The notes below the pieces were generated by a model. It did not search any database. It saw only the letters and a list, made by a program, of their open reading frames with translations, and was not told where the DNA came from. Source: an uncultured Caulobacteraceae bacterium (GTDB lineage: Bacteria; Pseudomonadota; Alphaproteobacteria; Caulobacterales; Caulobacteraceae). Taken from it: a stretch of DNA of 6,036 bases. How positions within the stretch are numbered: the stretch's first letter is position 1; every line of letters begins with the position of its first letter. Position numbers and translations under genes: made by a program. The stretch is taken from the NCBI GenBank assembly GCA_937952995.1, contig CALFYB010000053.1, forward strand, positions 1 to 6,036. The letters run 5' to 3'. Shown here piece by piece: positions 1 through 5,774 of this stretch.

Positions 1-425
1 TTGAGGCGCTCGGCAAGGCCCAGATGGGATAGAAGCTCGTCGGCCCTCTGCCGCGCCTCGGGCTGGCGCGCGCCGGCGATCATCTGCGGCAAGGCGACAT
101 TGTCCCTCGCGCTAAACTCGGCCAGCAGGTGGTGGAACTGATAGACAAAGCCGATCTGGTTGAGGCGCACCTGGGTGCGGGCCGTCTCGCTCATCTCTGT
201 GCAATCCTGGCCACCGATCAGTACCTGCCCCGCCGTAGGCCGCTCCAACAGGCCAGCCGCGTGCAGCAAGGATGACTTGCCCGACCCCGACGGTCCGATC
301 AGGCCGACCAACTCGCCCGGATGCAGATCAAGATCGATGCCCTTGAGCACCTCTAGCTGCCGGTCGCCCGAGCGATAGGTGCGCACAATGCCGCGAAGGC
401 TGAGGACGGGGGCGGCATCACTCAT
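1..425 (-). CDS. lolD: LolD, ATPase of lipoprotein-releasing ABC transporter (3' end beyond window)
   Basis: This is the ATP-hydrolysing subunit of the LolCDE-type complex, on the cytoplasmic face of the inner membrane; it powers extraction of outer-membrane lipoproteins and their hand-over to LolA. My translation from the ATG at 425 gives 141 complete residues before the window edge. Walker A is GPSGSGKSS at residues 44-52, with the catalytic lysine at 50. The Q-loop is YQFHHLLAEFS at 95-105 (Gln96), and the FHHLL-EF context is typical of LolD rather than of a generic ABC ATPase. The signature LSGGQ, Walker B and H-loop would lie past position 1 and cannot be checked. The start overlaps the permease stop by 8 nt (ATGAGTGA), and a GAGGGG Shine-Dalgarno lies 7 nt upstream, so translational coupling is likely. 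MacB or another ABC ATPase is possible but less likely given the LolC/E partner gene. Confidence 0.93.
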   Translation of the reverse strand, partial: MSDAAPVLSLRGIVRTYRSGDRQLEVLKGIDLDLHPGELVGLIGPSGSGKSSLLHAAGLLERPTAGQVLIGGQDCTEMSETARTQVRLNQIGFVYQFHHLLAEFSARDNVALPQMIAGARQPEARQRADELLSHLGLAERL

Positions 426-1713
426 AGCGCAGCCCCTCAACCGGATCGAGCCGCGAGGCCCGCCAGGCCGGTGGCAAGGTCGCCAGAACCGACATCAGTA
501 GGGCCCAGAAGGTCACAGTCACCACCTCTGACCAATCAATCTTGGCCGGGATGTGGGCGAGGAAATAGACATCGGCGCTGAACACGGTCGAGCCTGTGAC
601 CCACTCCACAAACTGCTGGATCTCGCCGATGAAGGTGCAAAACAGCACCCCGACGAGCAGGCCTGCCAAGGTACCCGCTGCGCCGATGCTGGCCCCGGCC
701 ATGAAGAAGATGCGCAAGATCGCCCCCTGCCCGGCCCCCATGGTGCGCAGGATGGCAATGTCGCGGCCCTTGTTCTTCACCAACATGACCAGTCCGGAAA
801 TGATGTTCATGGCCGCGATGGCGACGATCAACATCAAGATCAGCCGCATGACATTGCGCTCGACCTGAAGGGCGTTGAAGAAGCTCTGATTGCGGTCGCG
901 CCAGTCGGTGACCAGCGCAAAGGTTCCGGCTGCGCGGGCGACTTGCGGCTTTATCTGAGGCAGTTGATCGACATCGGCCAGCTTAACCTCAATCACGTCG
1001 ACACCGTTGTCGCGGCCAAAGAACAGCTGCGACTGCGACAGAGGCATATAGAGGAAGGCCTGATCATATTCGCTCATGCCGATGCTGAACACCGCGCCGA
1101 CCGTGTAGGTCTTGCGTCTTGGCGTCCCACCAAAGGCTGTGGCCCCGCCGGTGGGTGAGATCAAGGTAATGGGATCACCGGGCCCGACACCCATATTGGC
1201 CGCCAGACGGTCGCCGATCAGGATCTCATCGCCGCCATAGTCGCCCTGACCAAAGCCCTTGGTCGAGCCGCCCTTGATGTTGCCGGTGATGATCTTGATG
1301 GATTTGAGGTCTTGGGGGGTCACGCCGCGCACGACCGCGCCGGAGATCTGGCCTTGGCCGACGACCATGACCTGAGCCTCGACCATCGGAATGACCTGCG
1401 CCACACCGGGAATGGCGCGGATGCGGGCTATGGCCTCATCGCGGTCAGGCCGGGTCAGAAGCTCGCCGCCGACATAGAGGTGGCCGTTAAAGCCAAGGAT
1501 GCGCGACAAAAGCTCGGTGCGAAACCCGTTCATCACCGACATGACGATGATCAACACCGCCACCGCCAACGTAATACCGACAAAGGAGATGCCGGAGATC
1601 AGGGCCACGCCGCCATTCTGACGCTTAGTGCGCAGATAGCGGCCCGCAAGCTGTCGCTCCCACAAGGAGAACGGACGCGCCGAGCGGATCGTGAGCCCCT
1701 CGCCTTGCCCCAT
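418..1713 (-). CDS. lolC: LolC/LolE family lipoprotein-releasing permease
   Basis: Inner-membrane permease that, with LolD, takes mature lipoproteins from the outer leaflet of the inner membrane and passes them to periplasmic LolA. The 431 residues show the LolC/E layout: a short cytoplasmic N-terminus with ARPFSLWERQLAGRYLR (12-28), TM1 about 36-62 ending in VMNGFR, a large MacB-like periplasmic domain about 63-285, then TM2 about 288-312, TM3 about 332-362 and TM4 about 396-416. The conserved cytoplasmic segment KNKGRDIAILRTMGA (313-327) is the coupling region that contacts the ATPase. The tail DPVEGLRYE is typical of the family. Residues 186-200 (SPTGGATAFGGTPRR) sit where E. coli LolC carries the loop that recruits LolA, which is my reason for preferring the symbol lolC, but LolC and LolE cannot be separated with certainty here. 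Only one permease gene is present between proS and lolD. It starts 2 nt after the proS stop with no strong Shine-Dalgarno (AAAGG about 13 nt upstream), so coupled re-initiation is likely. Confidence 0.95.
   Translation of the reverse strand: MGQGEGLTIRSARPFSLWERQLAGRYLRTKRQNGGVALISGISFVGITLAVAVLIIVMSVMNGFRTELLSRILGFNGHLYVGGELLTRPDRDEAIARIRAIPGVAQVIPMVEAQVMVVGQGQISGAVVRGVTPQDLKSIKIITGNIKGGSTKGFGQGDYGGDEILIGDRLAANMGVGPGDPITLISPTGGATAFGGTPRRKTYTVGAVFSIGMSEYDQAFLYMPLSQSQLFFGRDNGVDVIEVKLADVDQLPQIKPQVARAAGTFALVTDWRDRNQSFFNALQVERNVMRLILMLIVAIAAMNIISGLVMLVKNKGRDIAILRTMGAGQGAILRIFFMAGASIGAAGTLAGLLVGVLFCTFIGEIQQFVEWVTGSTVFSADVYFLAHIPAKIDWSEVVTVTFWALLMSVLATLPPAWRASRLDPVEGLRYE
433..438 (-). promoter_or_regulatory. 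Shine-Dalgarno of lolD
   Basis: On the minus strand GAGGGG ends 7 nt before the ATG at 425. It lies inside the last codons of the upstream permease gene. It fixes the lolD start at the ATG that overlaps the permease stop. Confidence 0.6.
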
Positions 1714-1715
1714 CC

Positions 1716-3047
1716 CTATGAACCAGCCTTTGCGCTCAGAAGGGTCAGGGCGGCATCCAGCGACAGAGACTGCCGTTCGCCAGTGGCACGGTTCTTAATC
1801 TCGACCTCGCCCGACGCCAGACCCTTGGGGCCGATGATCAGCTGCCAAGGCACACCGATCAGGTCCATGGTCGCAAACTTGGCCCCGACGCGCTCTGACG
1901 TGTCATCAAGCAAGGGCTCCTTGCCCGCCGCCGTCAGGTGGTCATAGGCCTGTTGACAGGCCGCATCGACAGCCTCATCGCCGGGACGCAGATTGATCAC
2001 CGCCACACCGAACGGAGCGACAGATTCTGGCCAGATGATGCCGTTATCGTCGTGGCTAGCTTCAATGATCGCGCCAAGCAAGCGAGACACACCGACGCCA
2101 TAGCTGCCCATATGGACCGGACGTTCGACCCCGTCAGGGCCAGCGACCACGGCCTTCATGGGCACCGAATATTTCTCGCCGAAATAGAAGATATGGCCGA
2201 CCTCGATGCCGCGCGCGGACAGGCGCATATCCTCTGGCACTTCAGCGTCAAAGCGGGCCGCGTCATGCATCTCTTCGGTGGCGGCATAGAGCGAGGTGCG
2301 CTGATCGACCAGATGTTGCAGGTCGCTGTCCCAGTCCTGATCGGTGCCGGGAGGGCCCATCTCGACCAGATCACGGTGACAGAAGACTTCGCTCTCGCCC
2401 GTATCGGCAAGAACGATGAACTCGTGGCTCAGATCGCCGCCGATGGGGCCGGTGTCGGCGCGCATCGGCACCACCTTTAGGCCCATGCGGGCATAGAGGT
2501 TCAGATAGGCGACAAACATGCGGTTATAGGACCGCTTGGCCGCAGCCTCGTCGACATCAAAGGAATAGGCGTCCTTCATCAGGAACTCCCGTCCCCGCAT
2601 GACGCCAAAGCGTGGGCGCTGCTCGTCCCGGAACTTCCACTGCATGTGATAGAGGTTCTTGGGCAGGTCCTTGTAGGAGCGCACGGACGAGCGGAAAATG
2701 CCCGTGACCATCTCTTCATTGGTCGGCCCATAGAGCAGCTCGCGCTCGTGGCGGTCGACAATACGCAGCATCTCCGGCCCATAGGCGTCATAACGCCCAG
2801 ACTCGCGCCACAGGTCCGCCAACTGCAAGGTCGGCATCAGGATCTCGATGGCTCCGGCCCGGTCCATCTCTTCGCGGACAATCTGCTCGATCTTGCGCAG
2901 GACCCGATGGCCAAGCGGCAGCCACGAATAGATACCCGCCGCCTCCTGCCGGATCATGCCAGCGCGCAGCATCAGTCGGTGCGAGACGATCTGCGCCTCC
3001 GACGGGGTTTCTTTGAGAACGGGAAGAAAATAGCGCGACAGGCGCAT
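1716..3047 (-). CDS. proS: Prolyl-tRNA synthetase, short alphaproteobacterial form
   Basis: Cytoplasmic class II aminoacyl-tRNA synthetase that charges tRNA-Pro with proline using ATP. The N-terminus MRLSRYFLPVLKETPSEAQ is a standard start for this subfamily. Class II motif 1 lies around residues 39-73 (GIYSWLPLG to MPTL). The active site has GPTNEEMV at 107-114 and motif 2 KFRDEQRPRFGVMRGREF at 138-155. GDLSHEF is at 204-210, and motif 3 GSYGVGVSRLLGA is at 314-326. The C-terminal anticodon-binding domain runs from about 345 to 443 and includes DDTSERVGAKF (381-391). Only about 70 residues separate GDLSHEF from GIEVGHIFYFG (280-290), so the large editing insertion of E. coli-type ProS (about 570 aa) is absent. 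That is the normal condition of the 430-445 aa alphaproteobacterial enzyme, not a truncation. Its Shine-Dalgarno is weak (GGA 7 nt before the ATG). It is the first gene of a unit with the lol genes, downstream of a terminator, so it probably has its own promoter. Confidence 0.98.
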   Translation of the reverse strand: MRLSRYFLPVLKETPSEAQIVSHRLMLRAGMIRQEAAGIYSWLPLGHRVLRKIEQIVREEMDRAGAIEILMPTLQLADLWRESGRYDAYGPEMLRIVDRHERELLYGPTNEEMVTGIFRSSVRSYKDLPKNLYHMQWKFRDEQRPRFGVMRGREFLMKDAYSFDVDEAAAKRSYNRMFVAYLNLYARMGLKVVPMRADTGPIGGDLSHEFIVLADTGESEVFCHRDLVEMGPPGTDQDWDSDLQHLVDQRTSLYAATEEMHDAARFDAEVPEDMRLSARGIEVGHIFYFGEKYSVPMKAVVAGPDGVERPVHMGSYGVGVSRLLGAIIEASHDDNGIIWPESVAPFGVAVINLRPGDEAVDAACQQAYDHLTAAGKEPLLDDTSERVGAKFATMDLIGVPWQLIIGPKGLASGEVEIKNRATGERQSLSLDAALTLLSAKAGS

Positions 3048-3078
3048 GATAATATCCGTGGGGTTGCCGAAGGTGGTT

Positions 3079-3108
3079 CACATAGCCCCGCAAGCGCAGG
3101 CTTGGCAA
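3079..3108 (-). promoter_or_regulatory. proS: Candidate promoter for proS-lolC-lolD
   Basis: On the minus strand TTGCCA (3103-3108) is followed after 16 nt by GCTATGTG (3079-3086). This partly matches the Caulobacter housekeeping pattern of TTGAC-like and GCTANAWC-like elements. It lies between the upstream terminator and the proS start and would give a leader of roughly 20-25 nt. The -10 element has clear mismatches, so this is a candidate chosen by position more than by sequence quality. Confidence 0.3.
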
Positions 3109-3171
3109 CGGACTGGGACAGTTGAGTGGTGGAAAGATCGCTCGATTGCAGGTTTCTCTATTCCGAAGGCG

Positions 3172-3202
3172 AAAAAAAGGCCGCGCTGACGAGCACGGCC
3201 TT
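3172..3202 (-). terminator. Rho-independent terminator of the coaX-rnj-mce-DUF1467 unit
   Basis: Read on the minus strand, AAGGCCGTGC (3193-3202) pairs with GCGCGGCCTT (3177-3186) around a six-base loop (3187-3192). This gives a 10-bp stem with one G-U pair. It is followed at once by further T residues to 3172, seven T in all counting the last two of the stem. The U-tract is on the minus-strand side only, so it acts on leftward transcription. It lies about 200 nt past the DUF1467 stop and about 125 nt before proS, separating the two transcription units. Confidence 0.88.
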
Positions 3203-3335
3203 AAAAGTCATATCGGGAGAAACGCCACGGAAGATGGCCGGACCGACCGGCCCCGTGAAGCCATCCTACAGTCTCAATAATCAGCCGAGCAAAGCCTACG
3301 ATCCATGACTGGAGGCCAAGCGACCTTTCGCTCAT
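3201..3335 (-). CDS. Possible 44-residue small protein (unproven)
   Basis: A minus-strand ATG at 3335 opens 44 codons ending in TAA at 3201-3203, at the base of the terminator stem. I do not recognise the product. It begins MSERSLGLQSW, has a hydrophobic stretch about residues 11-26 (WIVGFARLIIETVGWL), and ends in a basic, aromatic tail PWRFSRYDF. A weak GGA lies 5 nt before the ATG. Third-position GC is only modest, lower than in the neighbouring genes, and the frame contains the GC-rich hairpin. The stop placed exactly at the terminator is what a real last gene of an operon would show. However, an open frame of this size can arise by chance here, so I rate it as a candidate only. Confidence 0.2.
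   Translation of the reverse strand: MSERSLGLQSWIVGFARLIIETVGWLHGAGRSGHLPWRFSRYDF
3226..3257 (-). repeat. GC-rich inverted repeat / bulged hairpin upstream of terminator
   Basis: On the minus strand CACGG then GGCCGG (3247-3257) pairs with CCGGCC (3236-3241) and CCGTG (3226-3230). The terminal loop is 5 nt (3242-3246), and a one-sided 5-nt bulge (3231-3235) separates the two 3' arms. This gives 11 base pairs. It lies 23 nt upstream of the terminator stem and has no U-tract of its own, so it is a structural element of the 3' region rather than a second terminator. Confidence 0.6.
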
Positions 3336-3398
3336 TTTCCAACCAGCCCAACGGCAAGCCCCGAAGAGGTGCCAGAAAATTGAGCAGGTCCAAACGGC

Positions 3399-3656
3399 TC
3401 AAATCATGGGCACGTTGGGCAGAGGGATCAGGCGAAACTGTAGGCAGACCATAATGATCGTCCAGATCACCGTCGCGGCGATGGTCGTGGTAATGAACTT
3501 GCGCTTCAACTTGGGTTCGACCGGCGCTCCGGGATCACCGCCATCACCATGATCGACGCCTGCCTCAGCATGGCTGGTCACTCCGATCGGCAAGATGGTG
3601 AAGAGCACCACCCACCAGGTCACCAGATAGATTGAAATTGCTGTTACCGGACCCAT
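3399..3656 (-). CDS. DUF1467 family small membrane protein
   Basis: An 85-residue protein with two predicted transmembrane helices, about residues 5-26 (TAISIYLVTWWVVLFTILPIG) and 54-74 (FITTTIAATVIWTIIMVCLQ). They are joined by an acidic, glycine-rich loop (EAGVDHGDGGDPGAP, 31-45) and a basic patch KLKRK (49-53). The pattern YLVTWWVVLFTILPIGV near the start, then a proline-containing loop and KRKF before the second helix, fits the alphaproteobacterial DUF1467 family, and the length is normal for it. The biochemical function is unknown. Its ATG shares one base with the mce stop (TGATG), and an AAGGAAG Shine-Dalgarno lies 7 nt upstream inside mce, so it is co-transcribed and probably translationally coupled. 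The same frame stays open for 65 codons beyond its TGA, which is probably chance. Confidence 0.85.
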   Translation of the reverse strand: MGPVTAISIYLVTWWVVLFTILPIGVTSHAEAGVDHGDGGDPGAPVEPKLKRKFITTTIAATVIWTIIMVCLQFRLIPLPNVPMI

Positions 3657-4072
3657 CAGTGTGCTTCCTTCGGGGTTTCCATCAGTTCGACCAGAACGCC
3701 GCCCATATTCTTTGGATGGATGAAGATGATCAAGGTGCCATGGGCACCGATGCGTGGCTCGCCCAGAACCGTCGCGCCCTTGGCCTTCATCTCATCGCGC
3801 GCGACATAGATGTCGGGCACTTCGAAACAGACATGATGTTGCCCGCCCTTGGGGTTCTTTTCCAAGAAGGCATGGATTGGCGAGTTCTCGCCATACGGCT
3901 CGATCAGTTCGATCTGGCTGTTGGGCAGGTCGACAAAGCTGACCCACACGCCTTGATCAGGCATGGCCCGCTTTTCCGTGGCGGAGGTCGCGCCCATCAG
4001 GTCCTTGTACATGGCCACGGAGTCCTCGATGGACGGGGTGGCGATGCCGATATGATTCAAACGTCCGATCAT
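3656..4072 (-). CDS. mce: Methylmalonyl-CoA epimerase
   Basis: Interconverts (2S)- and (2R)-methylmalonyl-CoA in the cytoplasm, linking propionyl-CoA carboxylase to methylmalonyl-CoA mutase and hence to succinyl-CoA. The 138-residue protein is a full-length VOC-fold (glyoxalase-like) epimerase made of two beta-alpha-beta-beta-beta modules. Likely metal ligands are His7 (LNHIGIAT), Gln53 (NSQIELIEP), a histidine of the GGQHHVCFEV motif (His79 or His80), and Glu129 (GGVLVELME). Family landmarks include SQIELIEP at 52-59, HAFLEKNPKGGQHHVCFEV at 67-85, and IFIHPKNMGGVLVEL at 116-130. No mutase or carboxylase gene is in the window, so the epimerase is separated from its pathway partners. It follows rnj after 22 nt and shares one base with the DUF1467 gene. 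Another VOC enzyme is unlikely given the match along the whole length. Confidence 0.95.
   Translation of the reverse strand: MIGRLNHIGIATPSIEDSVAMYKDLMGATSATEKRAMPDQGVWVSFVDLPNSQIELIEPYGENSPIHAFLEKNPKGGQHHVCFEVPDIYVARDEMKAKGATVLGEPRIGAHGTLIIFIHPKNMGGVLVELMETPKEAH
3664..3670 (-). promoter_or_regulatory. Shine-Dalgarno of DUF1467 gene
   Basis: AAGGAAG on the minus strand ends 7 nt before the ATG at 3656 and lies within the last codons of mce. It supports initiation at this ATG in spite of the overlap with the mce stop. Confidence 0.65.
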
Positions 4073-4080
4073 GATCTTGA

Positions 4081-4089
4081 TCCTCTCCT
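4081..4089 (-). promoter_or_regulatory. mce: Strong Shine-Dalgarno of mce
   Basis: AGGAGAGGA on the minus strand ends 8 nt before the ATG at 4072, in the 22-nt gap after rnj. It is the best ribosome binding site in the window. It fixes the mce start and suggests translation of mce does not depend on coupling to rnj. Confidence 0.85.
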
Positions 4090-4094
4090 AGGGT

Positions 4095-5774
4095 CTAAAC
4101 CCGCAAAACCGTTGTCTCGACCAGCGGGCGGCGTTTCCAAATCCGGTGGGCCGCCTTCTTGACCGCGCGACTGATCGCGGCCTCGACAGCGTCGTCATCT
4201 TCCAGTCCATCTCCGCGAAGACGGCTGATGCCCTCCTCCGCCGCAATGGCCAGATCATCCAAAGCGTCGTCCAGCGTATAGTCCGCATCGCTGGGCAGGC
4301 CCAGACCGCGCACCTGAGGGCCCGACAGGATCTTGCCCTTTTCGTTCAAGGCAATCGAGACATTGATCACGCCATTAAAGGCGGCATGACGTCGCTCTCG
4401 CAGGGCATCGCCATTTTCAGGCGTGACCACGCCGCCGTCGACATAGAGACGGCCCGCAGGCACTTCATCAATGATCTCAGCCCGGCCGGGGGCCAGACGA
4501 ACCATGTCGCCATTGCGCGGTGCAACCCCTTGCGGGACCTGCAAATCCTTGGCGAAGGCTAGGTGCTCGAGCAGGTGGCGGCGCTCGCCATGGGTCGGCA
4601 CCGCGATCTGCGGACGGGCCCACTGATACATCTGCTTCAGTTCATCACGGCAAGGGTGACCCGACACGTGGATGCCCGGATGGTCGCGCTCGGTATAGAG
4701 CCGCACGCCTGCGCCAGAGAGCTTGTTCTGCAGGTTGCGGATCGGGATCTCATTGCCTGGAATGACCCGCGACGAGAATATGCAGTGGTCGCCGGGACCG
4801 AAGCTGACATGCTGGTGCGTGCCATCGGCGATGCGGAACAGAGCCGCCCTCGCCTCGCCTTGGCTGCCGGTGCACAGATAGAGGATCTTGTCCTCTGGGA
4901 AGAACCCCGCCTCTGCATCAGACACGAACGGCGCGATGTCGTTGAACATGCCCACCGACTTGGCCGCAGCGGCCATGCGGTGCATCGAGCGCCCGACCAG
5001 ACAGACCCGGCGGTCAGCCATCTGAGCGGCCTTGATCACCGTATGCATCCGCGCCACGTTGGACGCGAAACAGGCCACCGCCACCTTGCCCTTGAGGCCC
5101 TTGATCAGGCTGGTCATGGCCACGCGGACCTCAGCCTCAGACCCAGCATGGCCATCGACAAAGACGTTGGTGCTGTCGCAGACCATCGCCAGAACGCCCT
5201 CGTCTCCGAGCGCGGTCAAGGCGTCAATATCGGTGCTATCGCCCAAGATCGGATCGGGATCGATCTTCCAGTCACCCGTGTGCAGGATGGTGCCCAGCGG
5301 CGTGCGGATCGCTAGGCCGTTCGGCTCAGGGATCGAGTGGGTCAGCGTGACCATGGTCACCTGGAACGGGCCCAAATCAATCGAGCCACCCATCGGCACT
5401 TCAGTGATATCTGCGTCCTTGAGACAGCCCGCATCGCGCATCTTTTCGCGCAGCAAGAAGGCCGTGAAGGGCGTGGCATAGATCGGCGCGCGCAGGCGCG
5501 GCCACAGCCAGCCCATGGCCCCGATATGGTCCTCGTGGGCGTGGGTCAGGACGATGGCGATAATATCGTCAGCATATTCTTCGATATAGGACGGGTCAGG
5601 CAGGATGATCTCCACGCCCGGCGTCGTCTGGTCACCAAAGGTCACTCCGACATCGACCACGATCCACTTGCGCGCATGGGGCGGGCCGAAACCATAGAGA
5701 TTGAAGTTCATACCGATCTCGTTCGACCCACCTAACGGCAGGAAGACGAGTTCATCTTCGGATGTCTTTTTCAT
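4095..5774 (-). CDS. rnj: Ribonuclease J
   Basis: Cytoplasmic metallo-beta-lactamase/beta-CASP nuclease with 5'-3' exonuclease and endonuclease activity, acting in mRNA decay and rRNA 5'-end maturation. The 559 residues match the usual RNase J length. The N-terminus FLPLGGSNEIGMNFNLY (11-27) is characteristic. The zinc site is HAHEDH (78-83), with His146 (LTHSIPE), and His165 and Asp168 in HTGDWKID. The beta-CASP domain follows, with CDSTN (199-203), FASN (236-239), VGRSM (260-264), CTGSQGE (301-307), VSGHP (370-374, His373) and PTHGE (393-397, His395). An RNase J C-terminal region occupies about 440-559. All catalytic residues I can check are intact. The ATG overlaps the coaX stop by 4 nt (ATGA) and no Shine-Dalgarno is visible upstream, so translation is probably coupled to coaX. 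An MBL-fold metabolite hydrolase is excluded by the beta-CASP motifs. Confidence 0.97.
   Translation of the reverse strand: MKKTSEDELVFLPLGGSNEIGMNFNLYGFGPPHARKWIVVDVGVTFGDQTTPGVEIILPDPSYIEEYADDIIAIVLTHAHEDHIGAMGWLWPRLRAPIYATPFTAFLLREKMRDAGCLKDADITEVPMGGSIDLGPFQVTMVTLTHSIPEPNGLAIRTPLGTILHTGDWKIDPDPILGDSTDIDALTALGDEGVLAMVCDSTNVFVDGHAGSEAEVRVAMTSLIKGLKGKVAVACFASNVARMHTVIKAAQMADRRVCLVGRSMHRMAAAAKSVGMFNDIAPFVSDAEAGFFPEDKILYLCTGSQGEARAALFRIADGTHQHVSFGPGDHCIFSSRVIPGNEIPIRNLQNKLSGAGVRLYTERDHPGIHVSGHPCRDELKQMYQWARPQIAVPTHGERRHLLEHLAFAKDLQVPQGVAPRNGDMVRLAPGRAEIIDEVPAGRLYVDGGVVTPENGDALRERRHAAFNGVINVSIALNEKGKILSGPQVRGLGLPSDADYTLDDALDDLAIAAEEGISRLRGDGLEDDDAVEAAISRAVKKAAHRIWKRRPLVETTVLRV

Larger units (their letters stand above)
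3048..3398. other. 351-nt gap between DUF1467 gene and proS
   Basis: This is the only stretch over 300 nt without a confident gene. In minus-strand order it contains about 140 nt after the DUF1467 stop with an open but unproven 44-codon frame, a bulged GC-rich hairpin (3226-3257), a strong intrinsic terminator (3172-3202), and about 125 nt that should carry the proS promoter and leader. A weak promoter-like match lies at 3079-3108. I see no tRNA, no insertion-sequence remnant and no T-box-like leader. A 60-codon plus-strand frame at 3126-3308 runs through the terminator and is not credible as a gene. Confidence 0.8.
3172..3398 (-). ncRNA. Candidate 3'-UTR-derived small RNA region
   Basis: The long 3' region after the DUF1467 stop ends in a bulged hairpin, a 23-nt unpaired linker containing UUUCUCCC, and a strong terminator with a U-tract. 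This arrangement resembles the 3' ends of regulatory RNAs released from mRNA 3' UTRs, and CUCCC could pair with Shine-Dalgarno sequences. I see no convincing internal promoter, cannot place a 5' end, and do not match it to a named RNA family. It may simply be an untranslated tail, or coding for the 44-residue ORF at 3201-3335. Confidence 0.2.

Noticed and set aside
553..1158. 201-codon plus-strand ORF
   Set aside because: Antisense to the LolC/E permease; low-complexity His/Asp/Gln-rich translation with no domain, a shadow frame.
1312..2480. Two plus-strand ORFs (1312-1947 and 1938-2480)
   Set aside because: Both are antisense to the permease and proS genes. Neither has a credible product, and their open frames follow from codon bias on the minus strand.
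3126..3308. 60-codon plus-strand ORF in the gap upstream of proS
   Set aside because: It reads straight through the minus-strand terminator (its lysine codons come from the A-tract), shows no Shine-Dalgarno of note and no recognisable domain. The flanking units are transcribed the other way.
3319..3332. Short hairpin AGCGA-CCTT-TCGCT followed by ATTTT on the plus strand
   Set aside because: Only 5 bp and a broken T-run, with no plus-strand gene to terminate. Too weak to call a terminator.
3048..3398. T-box or other amino-acid-responsive leader for proS
   Set aside because: The terminator is about 125 nt before proS and would make an attenuator conceivable, but I see no T-box consensus, specifier stem or alternative antiterminator pairing. 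It is better explained as the end of the upstream operon.
4563..5315. 250-codon plus-strand ORF
   Set aside because: Lies wholly antisense to rnj, whose catalytic and beta-CASP motifs are intact. The translation is rich in His, Arg and Asp, as expected of a GC-rich complementary-strand shadow.
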